NCBI GenBank assembly: GCA_905618915.1
Contig: CAJQTI010000002.1
Coordinates: 42,305-106,304, forward strand
Length of the DNA: 64,000 nucleotides
Reading direction: 5' to 3'
Origin: an uncultured Candidatus Pelagibacter sp.
Lineage (GTDB): Bacteria > Pseudomonadota > Alphaproteobacteria > Pelagibacterales > Pelagibacteraceae
Position 1 is the stretch's first letter; each line of letters opens with the position of its first letter. The position numbers were made by a program, and so were the translations under genes. The notes beneath the pieces were generated by a model. It did no database searches. It was not told where the DNA came from and worked only from the letters and a program-made list of their open reading frames with translations. Below, in pieces: positions 34,123 through 43,821 of this stretch.

Positions 34123-35604
34123 ATGAATCCAGATTACAAAGCAATAGCAGCTAAATTAAAGTTTGAAGGTAGGGCCTTTATAGATGGTAAGTATGTTGAT
34201 GCTATTAATGGTGAAAAGTTTGAGAATATTAATCCTGCAACTGGTGAAACCCTTTGCTCTGTAGCAAAATGTAATCATAAAGATGTTGATTTAGCAGTTA
34301 AAGTTTCAAGAAAAGCTTTTAACAGTGGTGTTTGGTCAAGAACATCTCCAGAATTTAGAAAAGATATATTACTAAAGTTTGCAGAATTATTAAGACAAAC
34401 AGGTGAAGAAAATTCAGTTCTTGAATGTGTAGATACTGGAAAATTAATTGGTGATTGCATTAATGAAGTTGCAAATGATGCTCCAATGCATTTTCAATGG
34501 TATGGAGAATTAATAGATAAAGTATTTGGTAAAGTTGGACCAACTGAACCATCGCTAACTAGTTTAATTATTAAAGAACCAATTGGTGTAGTTGCAGGTG
34601 TTGTTCCATGGAATTTCCCTTTAATGATGGCAGTATGGAAAATGGCTCCAGCATTAGCTGCGGGATGTTCAGTTATAATTAAACCAGCAGAAGATACACC
34701 ATTAACTGCTATTAGAGTTGCACAAATTGCTAAGGAAGCAGGAATTCCAGATGGAGTTCTTAATATAATTCCAGGTTTTGGTGATGTAGGTGAAGCACTA
34801 GGAAGACATCAAGATATTGATGCAGTTTCATTTACAGGTTCAACTGAAGTTGGTGGTTTATTCATGAAATATTCAGGTGAAAGTAATTTAAAAACAATTG
34901 GTTTAGAGATGGGTGGAAAAAGCCCATTCATAGTTTTAGAAGATGCAAAGATTACAGATGATTTAATTGATAATGCAATTAACTCTGCTTTTTGGAACGG
35001 TGGCCAAAACTGTTCTGCAAACATGAGGCAGATAATCCACAGTAAAGTAAAAGATGAATTTTTAGATAAAGTTTCAAAAAAAGTAAAAGCCCTCAAAGCT
35101 GGAGACCCGCTAGATCCGGAGAGTAATATGGGGTCAATGATTTCTAAAAAACATTTAGCAACAGTAGATGGTTATATTCAAAAAGGTATTGATGAAGGGG
35201 CTAAACTTTTATTTGGTGGTGTCTCAGGTGGAGATCAAAAAGGTTTTTATGCAAAACCAACTTTATTTGATGGTTTAAAAGAAAATATGACAATTGCACA
35301 AGAAGAAATTTTTGGTCCAGTATTAGGAGTGCTTACAATCAATAGCGATGAAGAAGCATTAAAAATAGCAAGTAACTCTAAGTACGGTTTGCATGCTAGT
35401 GTTTTTACTCAAGACATTGATAGAGCCTTTCATATGGCTAAAAGTCTTCCTTGTGGAACTGTTTCGGTTAACACTTTCTCAGAGGGAGATATTAAAACAC
35501 CATTTGGTGGATACAAACAATCAGGTTCATTAAGTAGAGATCAAGGTACAGAAGCGCTAGATCAATACCTGCAGACTAAGACTATTTGGATTAGTCATTC
35601 TTAA
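34123..35604 (+). CDS. NAD(P)-dependent aldehyde dehydrogenase (PuuC-like)
   Basis: 493 aa, full-length ALDH. VVPWNFPLMMAVWKMAPALA (oxyanion Asn), SFTGSTEVGG (cofactor loop), LEMGGKSPFIV (catalytic Glu) and GGQNCSANMRQI (catalytic Cys near 300), then EEIFGPVL. The opening FIDGKYVDAINGEKFENINP resembles gamma-glutamyl-aminobutyraldehyde and betaine-type dehydrogenases. It may finish polyamine or amino-alcohol breakdown, but no partner gene is adjacent, so the substrate is open. Confidence 0.87.
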   Translation: MNPDYKAIAAKLKFEGRAFIDGKYVDAINGEKFENINPATGETLCSVAKCNHKDVDLAVKVSRKAFNSGVWSRTSPEFRKDILLKFAELLRQTGEENSVLECVDTGKLIGDCINEVANDAPMHFQWYGELIDKVFGKVGPTEPSLTSLIIKEPIGVVAGVVPWNFPLMMAVWKMAPALAAGCSVIIKPAEDTPLTAIRVAQIAKEAGIPDGVLNIIPGFGDVGEALGRHQDIDAVSFTGSTEVGGLFMKYSGESNLKTIGLEMGGKSPFIVLEDAKITDDLIDNAINSAFWNGGQNCSANMRQIIHSKVKDEFLDKVSKKVKALKAGDPLDPESNMGSMISKKHLATVDGYIQKGIDEGAKLLFGGVSGGDQKGFYAKPTLFDGLKENMTIAQEEIFGPVLGVLTINSDEEALKIASNSKYGLHASVFTQDIDRAFHMAKSLPCGTVSVNTFSEGDIKTPFGGYKQSGSLSRDQGTEALDQYLQTKTIWISHS

Positions 35605-35732
35605 AATAATTTAATCAATTAATATAAGCTAGTTTAACAATAGCATTTAACGCAAAATGGACATCTATTTTATTTGTAGCATTAATACTTGATTGAGTTG
35701 TTCAGGGTAAAAAAAGAGTTTAATAAGACTTA

Positions 35733-36341
35733 ATGGAATATTTATTATTAGGTTTTATTACTGGGCTTAGTTTGATCTTAGCAATTGGTGCCCAAAATAT
35801 TTTTGTAATAGAGCAGGGATTAAAAAAACAATATATATTTCTTGTTTGTATAATTTGCTCAATATCTGACTTGGTATTAATATTTTTAGGTATTTTTTTA
35901 TTTCAATATTTTGGTAATTTTTTTAATTCTATAATAGAGCTTATTTTAAATATTCTCTTATTTATATTTTTAGCACATTTTATTTATGGAAAGATATCTA
36001 TTCAAAAAAATAAGATTAACTTTAATCAAGAGGTAAAAAGTATCTCATTAACAGGGATAATAACTAAAACTCTAGCTTTTACATATCTCAATCCACACGT
36101 CTATTCAGATACAGTATTCTTTCTGGGAAATTTTTCTAAAAATTTATTAATTATTGATAAATACTACTTTGGAATTGGGGCTTCAATAGCATCATTTCTT
36201 TTCTTTTTTACAATAGGATATCTTTCAAAATTTTTATCTAAATACCTTCAAAGTGATAAAATATGGAGAAAGATTAATCTATTTATAATATTTTTTATGA
36301 GTCTATTAGCTTTGTTTGTTTTATTTGAGATAATTAATTAG
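35733..36341 (+). CDS. LysE/ArgO family amino-acid exporter
   Basis: 202 aa, six membrane helices. ILAIGAQNIFVIEQGLKKQY near residues 16-35 is the LysE signature, and NPHVYSDTVFFLGNFS in the middle is the ArgO/LysE mid-protein motif. It exports basic amino acids or related compounds. Its 3' end overlaps the convergent HisD-like gene by 8 nt. Confidence 0.88.
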   Translation: MEYLLLGFITGLSLILAIGAQNIFVIEQGLKKQYIFLVCIICSISDLVLIFLGIFLFQYFGNFFNSIIELILNILLFIFLAHFIYGKISIQKNKINFNQEVKSISLTGIITKTLAFTYLNPHVYSDTVFFLGNFSKNLLIIDKYYFGIGASIASFLFFFTIGYLSKFLSKYLQSDKIWRKINLFIIFFMSLLALFVLFEIIN

Positions 36342-37620
36342 AAAAACCATATTTTCTAAGTCTCTCATCAGCAGTTCTTGCATGAGCTTCCATGCCTTCA
36401 TATCTTGATATTCTAGCACAAGCAGCTCCCACAGTTTTTGTAGATTCTTTAGTCATTCTTTGGAAACTTAAAGTTTTTATGAATTTTCCAACAAATAAAC
36501 CACCAGTGTAACGACCTGCACCTTTAGTAGGTAATATATGGTTTGTTCCTGAGCATTTATCTCCATAGGCAACTGTTGTTTCTTCACCAATAAATAGTGA
36601 TCCGTAGTTTTTTAGTCTTTTATGAAACCATTCTAAGTTTTCAGTTTGAACTTCTAAGTGTTCTGGAGCGTACTCATCACTGATTGTTGCCATTTCTTCA
36701 TCGGTATCACAAAGAATAACCTCACCATAATCTCTCCAAGCAGCTTCAGCACTAGTTCTTGGAACCTCAGGTAAATCAGCAATTAATTCTGGAACTCTTC
36801 TCATCACTTCATCGGCAACTCTTTTACTCGTAGTGTATAACCAAGCGGGAGAATTATAACCATGCTCTGCTTGACCAACTAGGTCAACAGCAACCATTTC
36901 CGCATCTGCTTTATCATCTGCAATAACAGCAATTTCTGTTGGACCTGCAAATAAATCAATTCCAACTTTACCAAATAAAATTCTTTTTGCCTCTGCAACA
37001 AATTGGTTTCCAGGACCAACTATAATATCAGCTGAAGGGTTATTAAATAATCCATTAGTCATTGAAGCAATACCAGGTACACCACCTAAATTTAAGATTA
37101 CATCAGCTCCACAAAGATCAGCTGCATAAACTATAGTTGGATGAGCGCCAATACCTTCTTTGGGAGGACTACATGCAATTACATTTTTAACACCTGCAAC
37201 TTTAGCAGTTGTTACACTCATAACAGCTGAGGCTATGTGAGCATATCTTCCACCAGGTATATAACAACCTGCGGTATTAACAGGAATTAATCTTTGACCT
37301 GCAAACAAACCTGGAGAAAGCTCAACTTCAAAATCTTGTCCATAATTTTTTAATTGTGCTTCAGCAAATGTTCTAACCCTGTCGTAAGAAAATTGAATAT
37401 CATCTTTAGTTTTTTGATCTAAGTTTTTTTTAATTTCTTCGATTTTTTCTTTAGAGACAATAATATCACCATCATACTTATCAAATTTTTTTGTAAGATC
37501 TATACAAGCCTGCTCTTTATTTTCTTCAATATCTTTTAATAAACCTTTAACAATTTCTGTAGTTTTTGTATCATCTGTTGATGATGTCTTAGGTGATTTT
37601 TTTAAATAAGTTATAGTCAT
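36334..37620 (-). CDS. Histidinol-dehydrogenase-like; probable sulfopropanediol 3-dehydrogenase type
   Basis: 428 aa of the HisD fold. Zn ligands Q250 and H253 (GQAEHGYNSPAW), D354 (GDKCSGTNHILPT) and H413 (AHARTADER), with catalytic E320/H321 (APEHLEV). The GYNSPAW segment and the lack of other his genes nearby point to the HpsN subgroup, which oxidises 2,3-dihydroxypropane-1-sulfonate to sulfolactate, rather than to histidine biosynthesis. The stretch 265-300 is Arg/Glu rich and less AT-biased than neighbours. It belongs with the Pta, ComC-like and TauABC-like genes that follow in the same orientation. Confidence 0.75.
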   Translation of the reverse strand: MTITYLKKSPKTSSTDDTKTTEIVKGLLKDIEENKEQACIDLTKKFDKYDGDIIVSKEKIEEIKKNLDQKTKDDIQFSYDRVRTFAEAQLKNYGQDFEVELSPGLFAGQRLIPVNTAGCYIPGGRYAHIASAVMSVTTAKVAGVKNVIACSPPKEGIGAHPTIVYAADLCGADVILNLGGVPGIASMTNGLFNNPSADIIVGPGNQFVAEAKRILFGKVGIDLFAGPTEIAVIADDKADAEMVAVDLVGQAEHGYNSPAWLYTTSKRVADEVMRRVPELIADLPEVPRTSAEAAWRDYGEVILCDTDEEMATISDEYAPEHLEVQTENLEWFHKRLKNYGSLFIGEETTVAYGDKCSGTNHILPTKGAGRYTGGLFVGKFIKTLSFQRMTKESTKTVGAACARISRYEGMEAHARTADERLRKYGFSN

Positions 37621-37682
37621 TATTCTCTCTCATTAATCTTAAGTTTTATTTTAAGCAATAATAAAGTTATTTCAATGAAGAA

Positions 37683-38594
37683 TTAATCTAAAGCAACAAC
37701 AGCTGCAGCGATTGATGCCAATCTTGCTGGTGCTTCGTCAGATCTACTAGTTATTACGATTGGAACTTTTCCACCTATCACAACACCAGCCGCACAAGCA
37801 CCCATAAAATATATCATCATTTTAACTAAGCTATTTCCAGTTTCAACACTTGGAACTAGCAATACATCTGCTTGACCTGCAACAAGGTTTTTAACTCCCT
37901 TGATAGCTGCAGATTTCTTTGAAATACTATTATCAAATGCTAAAGGACCAAAAACATCAGCATTTAAATTATCTTCTTTTGCAAGTTTTGTAATTTCATT
38001 TGCATCAATGGAGCTTGGTACACTATCTAAAACTTCCTCTGTTGCAGAAAGAACAGAAACTTTAGGTCTCTCAATTCCTATACGATTTGAAAAATCAATT
38101 ACATTTCTTAAAATATGCATTTTTGTTTTAACATTGGGTAAAACATTTAAAGCACCATCAGTAATTATAAGTGGTTTACCATCCTTTGCAGTAGTCATGT
38201 GCCAAATGTGGCTAAGTCTAGTTTTCCCAAGTAAATTATATTCTCTTTTTAAAACTTCTTTCATCAAGACATCTGTATGAATATGACCTTTGACAATAAT
38301 TTTTACCTTATCTTCACTTGCAAGTTTTGCTGCTATTGCTGCTGTATTATTTTCTACAGGCTCATCAATTATTTCAAAAGAAGAAATATCCCATTTTAAT
38401 TGTTGTGCACATTTTAGGATTTCTTTTTTATCTCCTATAAAAATTGGTGTAATAAGATTTTCTCTTACAGCATCTTGAACTGAGAGCATTGGTAAGGGTA
38501 AACCTGCATTGACTATAGCTGCATTTACACCTTTTTTTTTATGGGCATGATCTAGTAAGTTATTGGGGCAAACGATTTCTTTATTTGAAAGCAT
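37683..38594 (-). CDS. pta: Phosphate acetyltransferase/butyryltransferase family
   Basis: 303 aa PTA/PTB-domain protein (short form, no DRTGG domain). VLMKEVLKREYNLLGKTRLSHI and LIITDGALNVLPNVKTK are typical, and it ends AARLASIAAAVVALD. It would interconvert acetyl phosphate and acetyl-CoA in the cytoplasm. Near taurine-like genes this suits removal of the acetyl phosphate released by sulfoacetaldehyde acetyltransferase, but that enzyme is not in the window and no acetate kinase is adjacent. Confidence 0.83.
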   Translation of the reverse strand: MLSNKEIVCPNNLLDHAHKKKGVNAAIVNAGLPLPMLSVQDAVRENLITPIFIGDKKEILKCAQQLKWDISSFEIIDEPVENNTAAIAAKLASEDKVKIIVKGHIHTDVLMKEVLKREYNLLGKTRLSHIWHMTTAKDGKPLIITDGALNVLPNVKTKMHILRNVIDFSNRIGIERPKVSVLSATEEVLDSVPSSIDANEITKLAKEDNLNADVFGPLAFDNSISKKSAAIKGVKNLVAGQADVLLVPSVETGNSLVKMMIYFMGACAAGVVIGGKVPIVITSRSDEAPARLASIAAAVVALD

Positions 38595-38643
38595 GAGGTA
38601 TATTTAGACTGAATTATTAGAAAGTATATACTGTAAATTAACA

Positions 38644-39786
38644 ATGATTAAGCCTTTTAAAATAAGCATTCCTGATAAAACACTGTTAGAAATTTATACT
38701 AAGGTGAAAAATTATCCATGGCATGAAATGCCTGATGATGGTGGTTGGGAATATGGAAGTAACCTTGATTATATGAAGGAGATCTCAAGTTATTGGGTTA
38801 ATGATTTTGACTGGAGAAAACACGAAGCAGAAATAAATAATTTTTCAAATTTTACAACTATTGTAGATGATATTGAAATGCACTTTATTCATGAAAAAGG
38901 TAGTGGCTCTAACCCAACTCCATTACTTCTTATGCATGGATGGCCTGGATCAGTTGTAGAATTTTTACATATAATTGAAAAACTTGCACACCCTGAAAAA
39001 TTTGGTGGAAATGTAGAGGATGCATTTGATGTTGTGGTACCGTCTTTACCTGGGTTTGGGTTTTCAGGTAGACCGTCTAAGCCAGTAGGTCCTAGAAAAA
39101 TGGCAGCTATTTTAAATAAACTAATGACAGAAAATCTTAAATATAAAGATTATTTGGCGCAAGGTGGAGATTGGGGAGCAACTATTGCTAATTGGATAGG
39201 CTATGATCATTCTAAAACTTGTAAAGCAATTCATATCAATTGTTTAACTATGCGTCACCCAGAAGGCACTAAAACTAAAGAAGAAGAAGAGTGGCAAAAA
39301 AGATTTGATAAAGATCAATTTATGCAGGATGGTTATAGAACTCAACAAGCAACAAAACCACAAACATTAAGCTATGGAATGATGGACAGTCCAGTTGGTG
39401 TTGCAGCTTGGATTATTGAAAAAATGTATTCTTGGTCTGATTTAAAGAATGGTGATATTGAAAGTGCTTATACAAAAGATACCTTGTTGGCAAATATTAT
39501 GGTTTATATCGTTACAAAAACTTTCAATACAGCTTCTTGGATTTATTATGGAAGAAGAGAAGAGGGGGGACGTTTTTTTCCAAAAAATTTCCATAAGATG
39601 CAAATTCCAACTGCAGCTGCAATTTTCCCAGCTGAAATGTCGGAATGGCCACCCCGTTCTTATGTAGATAGAATTTTTAATATTACTCAATGGACAGAAA
39701 TGCCAAGTGGCGGACATTTTGCTGCAATGGAACAGCCAGAGTTACTAATTAAAGATATTGTAAAATTTGCTAGAACTATTCGTTAA
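38644..39786 (+). CDS. Epoxide hydrolase family alpha/beta hydrolase
   Basis: 380 aa. An N-terminal EHN domain (about 1-105, with WHEMPDDGGWEYG and ISSYWVNDFDWRKHEAEIN) leads to HGWPGS (98-103, oxyanion) and nucleophile D176 in AQGGDWGATIANW; the final catalytic His is in SGGHFAAMEQPELL. It hydrolyses epoxides (juvenile-hormone/microsomal type) to diols. It is divergent from pta (49 nt gap) and stands alone on its strand within the sulfonate block; the substrate is unknown. Confidence 0.87.
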   Translation: MIKPFKISIPDKTLLEIYTKVKNYPWHEMPDDGGWEYGSNLDYMKEISSYWVNDFDWRKHEAEINNFSNFTTIVDDIEMHFIHEKGSGSNPTPLLLMHGWPGSVVEFLHIIEKLAHPEKFGGNVEDAFDVVVPSLPGFGFSGRPSKPVGPRKMAAILNKLMTENLKYKDYLAQGGDWGATIANWIGYDHSKTCKAIHINCLTMRHPEGTKTKEEEEWQKRFDKDQFMQDGYRTQQATKPQTLSYGMMDSPVGVAAWIIEKMYSWSDLKNGDIESAYTKDTLLANIMVYIVTKTFNTASWIYYGRREEGGRFFPKNFHKMQIPTAAAIFPAEMSEWPPRSYVDRIFNITQWTEMPSGGHFAAMEQPELLIKDIVKFARTIR

Positions 39787-40032
39787 CTAAAAGTTTTTTC
39801 TAGGATCCTTTAAAGTTTTAATTTTATTAAGTACGCCTGTTATTTTCATAGTGATGAAAACCACATACACAAAAACAAATCCTAAAGCCATAGTTGATAG
39901 AACAGTATATATTGCTGTCAGATTTTCTAGTTTAAACCAACTTTCAACACCTGGATTAGAATAATAAAGGAAGTTCCAGAAAGTAAAAAAAATGATTTCG
40001 TATACTATAATAATTTTAAATACTGGACGCAT
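39787..40032 (-). CDS. Small two-helix membrane protein, unknown
   Basis: 81 aa. Two hydrophobic helices (about 6-25 and 40-62), a short outer loop with NPGVESWFKLENL, and a basic C-terminal tail (KIKTLKDPRKNF). No family is recognised. Its stop directly meets the convergent epoxide hydrolase stop, and it lies 23 nt downstream of the ComC-like gene on the same strand. Confidence 0.6.
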   Translation of the reverse strand: MRPVFKIIIVYEIIFFTFWNFLYYSNPGVESWFKLENLTAIYTVLSTMALGFVFVYVVFITMKITGVLNKIKTLKDPRKNF

Positions 40033-40055
40033 ATTAGATACATATTATAGTAGTT

Positions 40056-41063
40056 TTATTTTATTAAACTATTTAATTCTTCCAATACATTCTTTGTAAT
40101 TTTAATCTCTTTTTTAAGATTATCTTTATATCTATGGTATTTGCTTTGCCCTGGATAAAGAATTTCTTTAACTCCCTTTATTTTAGGTAGTTTTTTAATT
40201 GTTTTAATATTGTTTTTTATTCTTTTATTAAAAGAATTTCCTACAAACAAATTAGGCTTCATTACAAAAAATAAATGACCTACATTTTGAGGACCGCTAA
40301 AATCTGTAAAAGGGTCTTTAACTCGACCAGCATGATTACCACCCGTTAAAACACCACTTAAAATATCAACCATCCAAGCTAATCCAGAGCCTCTAAATCC
40401 AGCAATAGGTAATTGAACACCTTCTAATGCTTTTTTAGGGTCTGTTGTCGGTTTACCAAATTTATCTAAAGCAACACCTTCGGGAATTTTTGTTCCTTCT
40501 CTTGCGGCAACTCTAATTTTTCCTCTATTAATCATTGATATTGAAGTATCCAAAATAAAAGGAACTTTAGACCCAGTTGGCGTTCCAAAACAAATTGGAT
40601 TTGTACCAAATAAACTTTTTAACGCTCCATGGGGTGCAACAGCTGGAGGTGCATTGGTAAATATCATAACCATTAAATCTTTTTTAACAGCCTGCTCAGC
40701 ATAATAACCAGACAAACCATAATGTCCGCTATTTTTAACTGCAACTAAACCAATACCAGTTTTTTTGGCGTTGCTTATAGCGGTTTTGATAGCAATATCT
40801 GCTGCAACAAAACCAATGCTATTATTTGCATCAACATGAGCAATTGATTGAGAAATTTTTTTAATTTTTATTTTAGCTTTTGGATTAATTATTTTTTTAG
40901 AAATCCGATCACAATACATCTTAAGTCTAGATAAACCATGTGATGGAGCACCAACTAATTCAGCATTAATTATAGCTTCTGAACAGATAGATGCATGCTC
41001 TTTACTTAACTTGTGATTGATAAAAATATTTTTGATAATATTTTTTAACTTGGAAGAATTCAT
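40056..41063 (-). CDS. Malate/L-lactate dehydrogenase family (ComC/sulfolactate dehydrogenase-like)
   Basis: 335 aa Ldh2-type (non-Rossmann) NAD(P) oxidoreductase. VGAPSHGLSRLKMY and SGHYGLSGYYAEQAVKKDLM hold the conserved His residues, followed by NPICFGTPTGSKVPFILDTS. Known substrates are malate, ureidoglycolate, delta-piperideine-2-carboxylate and (R)-sulfolactate. Next to the TauABC-like importer and the HpsN-like gene, oxidation of sulfolactate to sulfopyruvate is the favoured inference. It lies 18 nt downstream of the permease gene. Confidence 0.8.
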   Translation of the reverse strand: MNSSKLKNIIKNIFINHKLSKEHASICSEAIINAELVGAPSHGLSRLKMYCDRISKKIINPKAKIKIKKISQSIAHVDANNSIGFVAADIAIKTAISNAKKTGIGLVAVKNSGHYGLSGYYAEQAVKKDLMVMIFTNAPPAVAPHGALKSLFGTNPICFGTPTGSKVPFILDTSISMINRGKIRVAAREGTKIPEGVALDKFGKPTTDPKKALEGVQLPIAGFRGSGLAWMVDILSGVLTGGNHAGRVKDPFTDFSGPQNVGHLFFVMKPNLFVGNSFNKRIKNNIKTIKKLPKIKGVKEILYPGQSKYHRYKDNLKKEIKITKNVLEELNSLIK

Positions 41064-41081
41064 AATTTAATAAAATATTAC

Positions 41082-42995
41082 TTAACCTTTACCGTGCCAT
41101 GGAATAGTTTTGGTAATTATTTTTCTTAAAGCAATATCAAACAAAAGACCAAGCATCCCCATTACAAAAATGGTTATCCAAATAACCTCATATTGAAAAT
41201 ATTTTTTAGCAACATTTTCAACAAATCCAATACCTGTTGTTCCAGCTAAAAATTCTGCTGCAACCAAAGTCCCCCAACACATTCCAACTGCAACTCTAAC
41301 GCCTGTTAAAATTTCAGGTAATGAGTTTGGAAAAATCACATATCTTAATATTTGCCATTTCGATGCACCAAGTGAGTGAGAAGCATGAATTTTAGATAAT
41401 TGAGTTCCAGAAGCACCAGCTCTAGCTGAGATAATCATAATTGAAAAAGATACCATAAATAATAAGAATACTTTTCCGACATTATCAATCCCAAATACAG
41501 TAATAACTAGTGGAGCCCAAGCTAGTGGTGGTACAGGTCTATATAATTCAATTAATGGATCAAAGAATCCTTTAGCAAATCTATTTAAACCCATCAACAA
41601 ACCAAGTGGTACACCAAATATTATTCCAAGTACTAAACCTAAAAGTACCCTTAGGAAAGAATCCCATATGTGACCCATGGGTACTGGTATTTTAAATAAT
41701 TTAAATTCACCAGTAACAACATTTAAAACTTTGCTTTTAAAGTTTGGTTTGACAGTTCCATCATTACTATGAACTGGGTACTTACCTGGGATAATATCTG
41801 CAATCCAATCTGGTAAAATAAAGCCAACAATTTTACTAACATCCATCATTTCATACCAAATCAGTGGAATATTTTTAAATCCAACACTTGGCTTTAATAA
41901 AAGTGTAAATTTTTTCAAAGTATCTGATGGTTTGGGTAGCCATCTACCAGAACCTTGCTCTGAACAGTTAGGACCACTTGAAATTATTGTTCCAGTAGGA
42001 AATAAAAATATATCAATTAATCTTAGACCTCCTTGCTCTTTTTTTTGAACTTTATCAAATTCTAAAATTGCCTGTTCCATATCATTGAGAGTTTTTGGAG
42101 GAAATATACTTGCATACTCTATCCTCCTTGCAATTTTGAGCACATCTTTTGCTAATATAGATGCCACTTCATGAGTTTCATCTAATTCTGATCTATATTT
42201 CTTAATTCCATCTTTGATCTCTTTAATCAAAGTTTTGTATTGAGTGTTATGATTTCTTAATTTAAAAAAATCATCACTAATAAATGTTAATTCTTTTGCA
42301 GCAGCGTCAAATTTTAATCCTTTTTTAGTTTCAGGAATAGTTGGAATTTCTATTGTATTTTCTACAGCAGTTCCAGAGGATCCCCAGCCACCTTGTGTTT
42401 TTAAAGCCTCAATTCTTTTATTTTCTTCTTCAATAGTTTTTTTTGGTGGATAACTTATTTTTTGAAAATCTTCAGTTAACCCAATAATTCTATTAGTTAG
42501 CTCGTTAAGTTTAATCTTTGTTTTATTCTCAAGAAGTATTTCGTTAGTTAGTAGAGGAATTGTTCTTTTAGTTTTTTTAATAAAATCTAAAAGCTTATCT
42601 TTATCTTGATTTCTTATTGTTGATGAATTTCTAATTTCATTAGCTAATTTTTCAATATTTTTATTCTCAGCTTTAATAATTGAAGTACTTTTAAATTCCC
42701 TTTCATTTATTGGAAACAAATATTTTAATGAAAGCATCGAGTCGTTAACTTTTGCAACTTGGCAAAGCTCATTAGCAGACTGAGGGTAAAAAGACTTTGC
42801 TAAATCCCATGAATAATAAAGCCATGCTATTAATAGAAAACTACTTCCAACAATAATCCAGTGAGCTCCACCTTTGGCTCTTTCAGGGTTCCCAAAAACA
42901 GCATCTATTTTTTCAGTCTTGGCTAATTTTATTCCATAAAGGATAGAACCTATAACGGCAAAGATAATTAAAAATGTTATAATACCTGTAATCAT
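41082..42995 (-). CDS. tauC: Taurine/sulfonate-type ABC permease with large N-terminal extension
   Basis: 637 aa, whereas TauC/SsuC permeases are about 250-280 aa. Residues about 440-625 form the normal BPD_transp_1 domain, with FGVPLGLLMGLNRFAKGFFD, ELYRPVPPLAWAPLVI and the ATPase-contact EAA loop ASHSLGASKWQILRYVIFP (about 539-557). The first ~430 residues are extra: helices at about 2-23 and 45-65, then a hydrophilic, coiled-coil-rich region (about 95-325) probably outside the membrane, and an amphipathic stretch near 375-405. The ATG lies 1 nt after the ATPase stop. Confidence 0.82.
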   Translation of the reverse strand: MITGIITFLIIFAVIGSILYGIKLAKTEKIDAVFGNPERAKGGAHWIIVGSSFLLIAWLYYSWDLAKSFYPQSANELCQVAKVNDSMLSLKYLFPINEREFKSTSIIKAENKNIEKLANEIRNSSTIRNQDKDKLLDFIKKTKRTIPLLTNEILLENKTKIKLNELTNRIIGLTEDFQKISYPPKKTIEEENKRIEALKTQGGWGSSGTAVENTIEIPTIPETKKGLKFDAAAKELTFISDDFFKLRNHNTQYKTLIKEIKDGIKKYRSELDETHEVASILAKDVLKIARRIEYASIFPPKTLNDMEQAILEFDKVQKKEQGGLRLIDIFLFPTGTIISSGPNCSEQGSGRWLPKPSDTLKKFTLLLKPSVGFKNIPLIWYEMMDVSKIVGFILPDWIADIIPGKYPVHSNDGTVKPNFKSKVLNVVTGEFKLFKIPVPMGHIWDSFLRVLLGLVLGIIFGVPLGLLMGLNRFAKGFFDPLIELYRPVPPLAWAPLVITVFGIDNVGKVFLLFMVSFSIMIISARAGASGTQLSKIHASHSLGASKWQILRYVIFPNSLPEILTGVRVAVGMCWGTLVAAEFLAGTTGIGFVENVAKKYFQYEVIWITIFVMGMLGLLFDIALRKIITKTIPWHGKG

Positions 42996-42996
42996 T

Positions 42997-43794
42997 TTAA
43001 ATATCTTTACCCATTATTTCTTCTTCCATGTCCCAAATCATGGTCAGAATTTCTTCTCTTTTACTTCCAAAATCTTTAGTCTTTTTAATCTCTCTTAAAT
43101 CACCATCTATTCCCATTGAAGCAAAGGGTAATTTATACTCCTTATGTATTCGGCCTGGTCTTGGTGCCATTACATATAATCTTTCACCAAGTAACAAAGC
43201 TTCTTCAACTGAGTGGGTAATTAAAATAATTGTTTTTCCTGTTTCTTTCCAAATTTTTAAAACTAACGACTGCATTTTTTCTCTTGTTAGTGCGTCTAGC
43301 GCTCCTAAAGGTTCATCCATCAAAATCAAATCTGGGTCATTAATTAAACATCGTGCAAGAGCAACTCTTTGCTGCATACCCCCAGATAATTGATAAGTTG
43401 GTGTATCCCCAAAGCCTTGTAAACCAACTATATTTAACCATTCATCAACTTTTTTTGCTGTTTTAATTGGATCTTCTTTTTTCATTCTCAAACCAAAGTC
43501 CACATTTTCAGCAACTGTTAACCATTCAAATAAAGCACCTTGCTGAAAAACCATTCCTCTTTCAACTCCTGGACCATTAATTTCATTTCCGTTAAGAGTA
43601 ATTACTCCTGAAGTTGGCCTAAGAAAGCCAGCTGTAATATTCAGTAAAGTCGTTTTTCCACATCCAGAAGGCCCAAGAACAGTTAAAAGTTCTCCTTTTT
43701 TAAGTGTGAAATTTACATCTTTTAATGCATGAACAGTTTCTCCCTTTGGAGTTTTAAAGATCATGTTTAGATTTTGAGAAATTAAATCACTCAT
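42997..43794 (-). CDS. tauB: Taurine/sulfonate-type ABC ATPase
   Basis: 265 aa. Walker A GPSGCGKTT (about 38-46), Q-loop VFQQGALFEWLTVAENV, signature LSGGMQQRVALARCL, Walker B DLILMDEPLGALD and switch His in LITHSVEEA. GALFEWLTVAENV matches the TauB/SsuB/NrtD group. It energises the permease encoded next (1 nt gap). The terminator after the binding-protein gene precedes this gene on the minus strand. Confidence 0.9.
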   Translation of the reverse strand: MSDLISQNLNMIFKTPKGETVHALKDVNFTLKKGELLTVLGPSGCGKTTLLNITAGFLRPTSGVITLNGNEINGPGVERGMVFQQGALFEWLTVAENVDFGLRMKKEDPIKTAKKVDEWLNIVGLQGFGDTPTYQLSGGMQQRVALARCLINDPDLILMDEPLGALDALTREKMQSLVLKIWKETGKTIILITHSVEEALLLGERLYVMAPRPGRIHKEYKLPFASMGIDGDLREIKKTKDFGSKREEILTMIWDMEEEIMGKDI

Positions 43795-43821
43795 AGAAAT
43801 AAAGTTATATTAAATTTTGTT

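Noticed and set aside
36334..37620. Calling this gene hisD of histidine biosynthesis
   Set aside because: Catalytic residues are shared, but the GYNSPAW segment, absence of his neighbours and the sulfonate context favour the HpsN-like subgroup.
37900..38478. Two long plus-strand frames opposite pta
   Set aside because: They are antisense shadows of the clear phosphate acetyltransferase gene, with no family match and low-complexity Ser/Phe-rich translation.
43028..43393. 121-codon plus-strand frame opposite the TauB-type ATPase
   Set aside because: Antisense to Walker and signature motifs of a definite ATPase; no ribosome-binding site.
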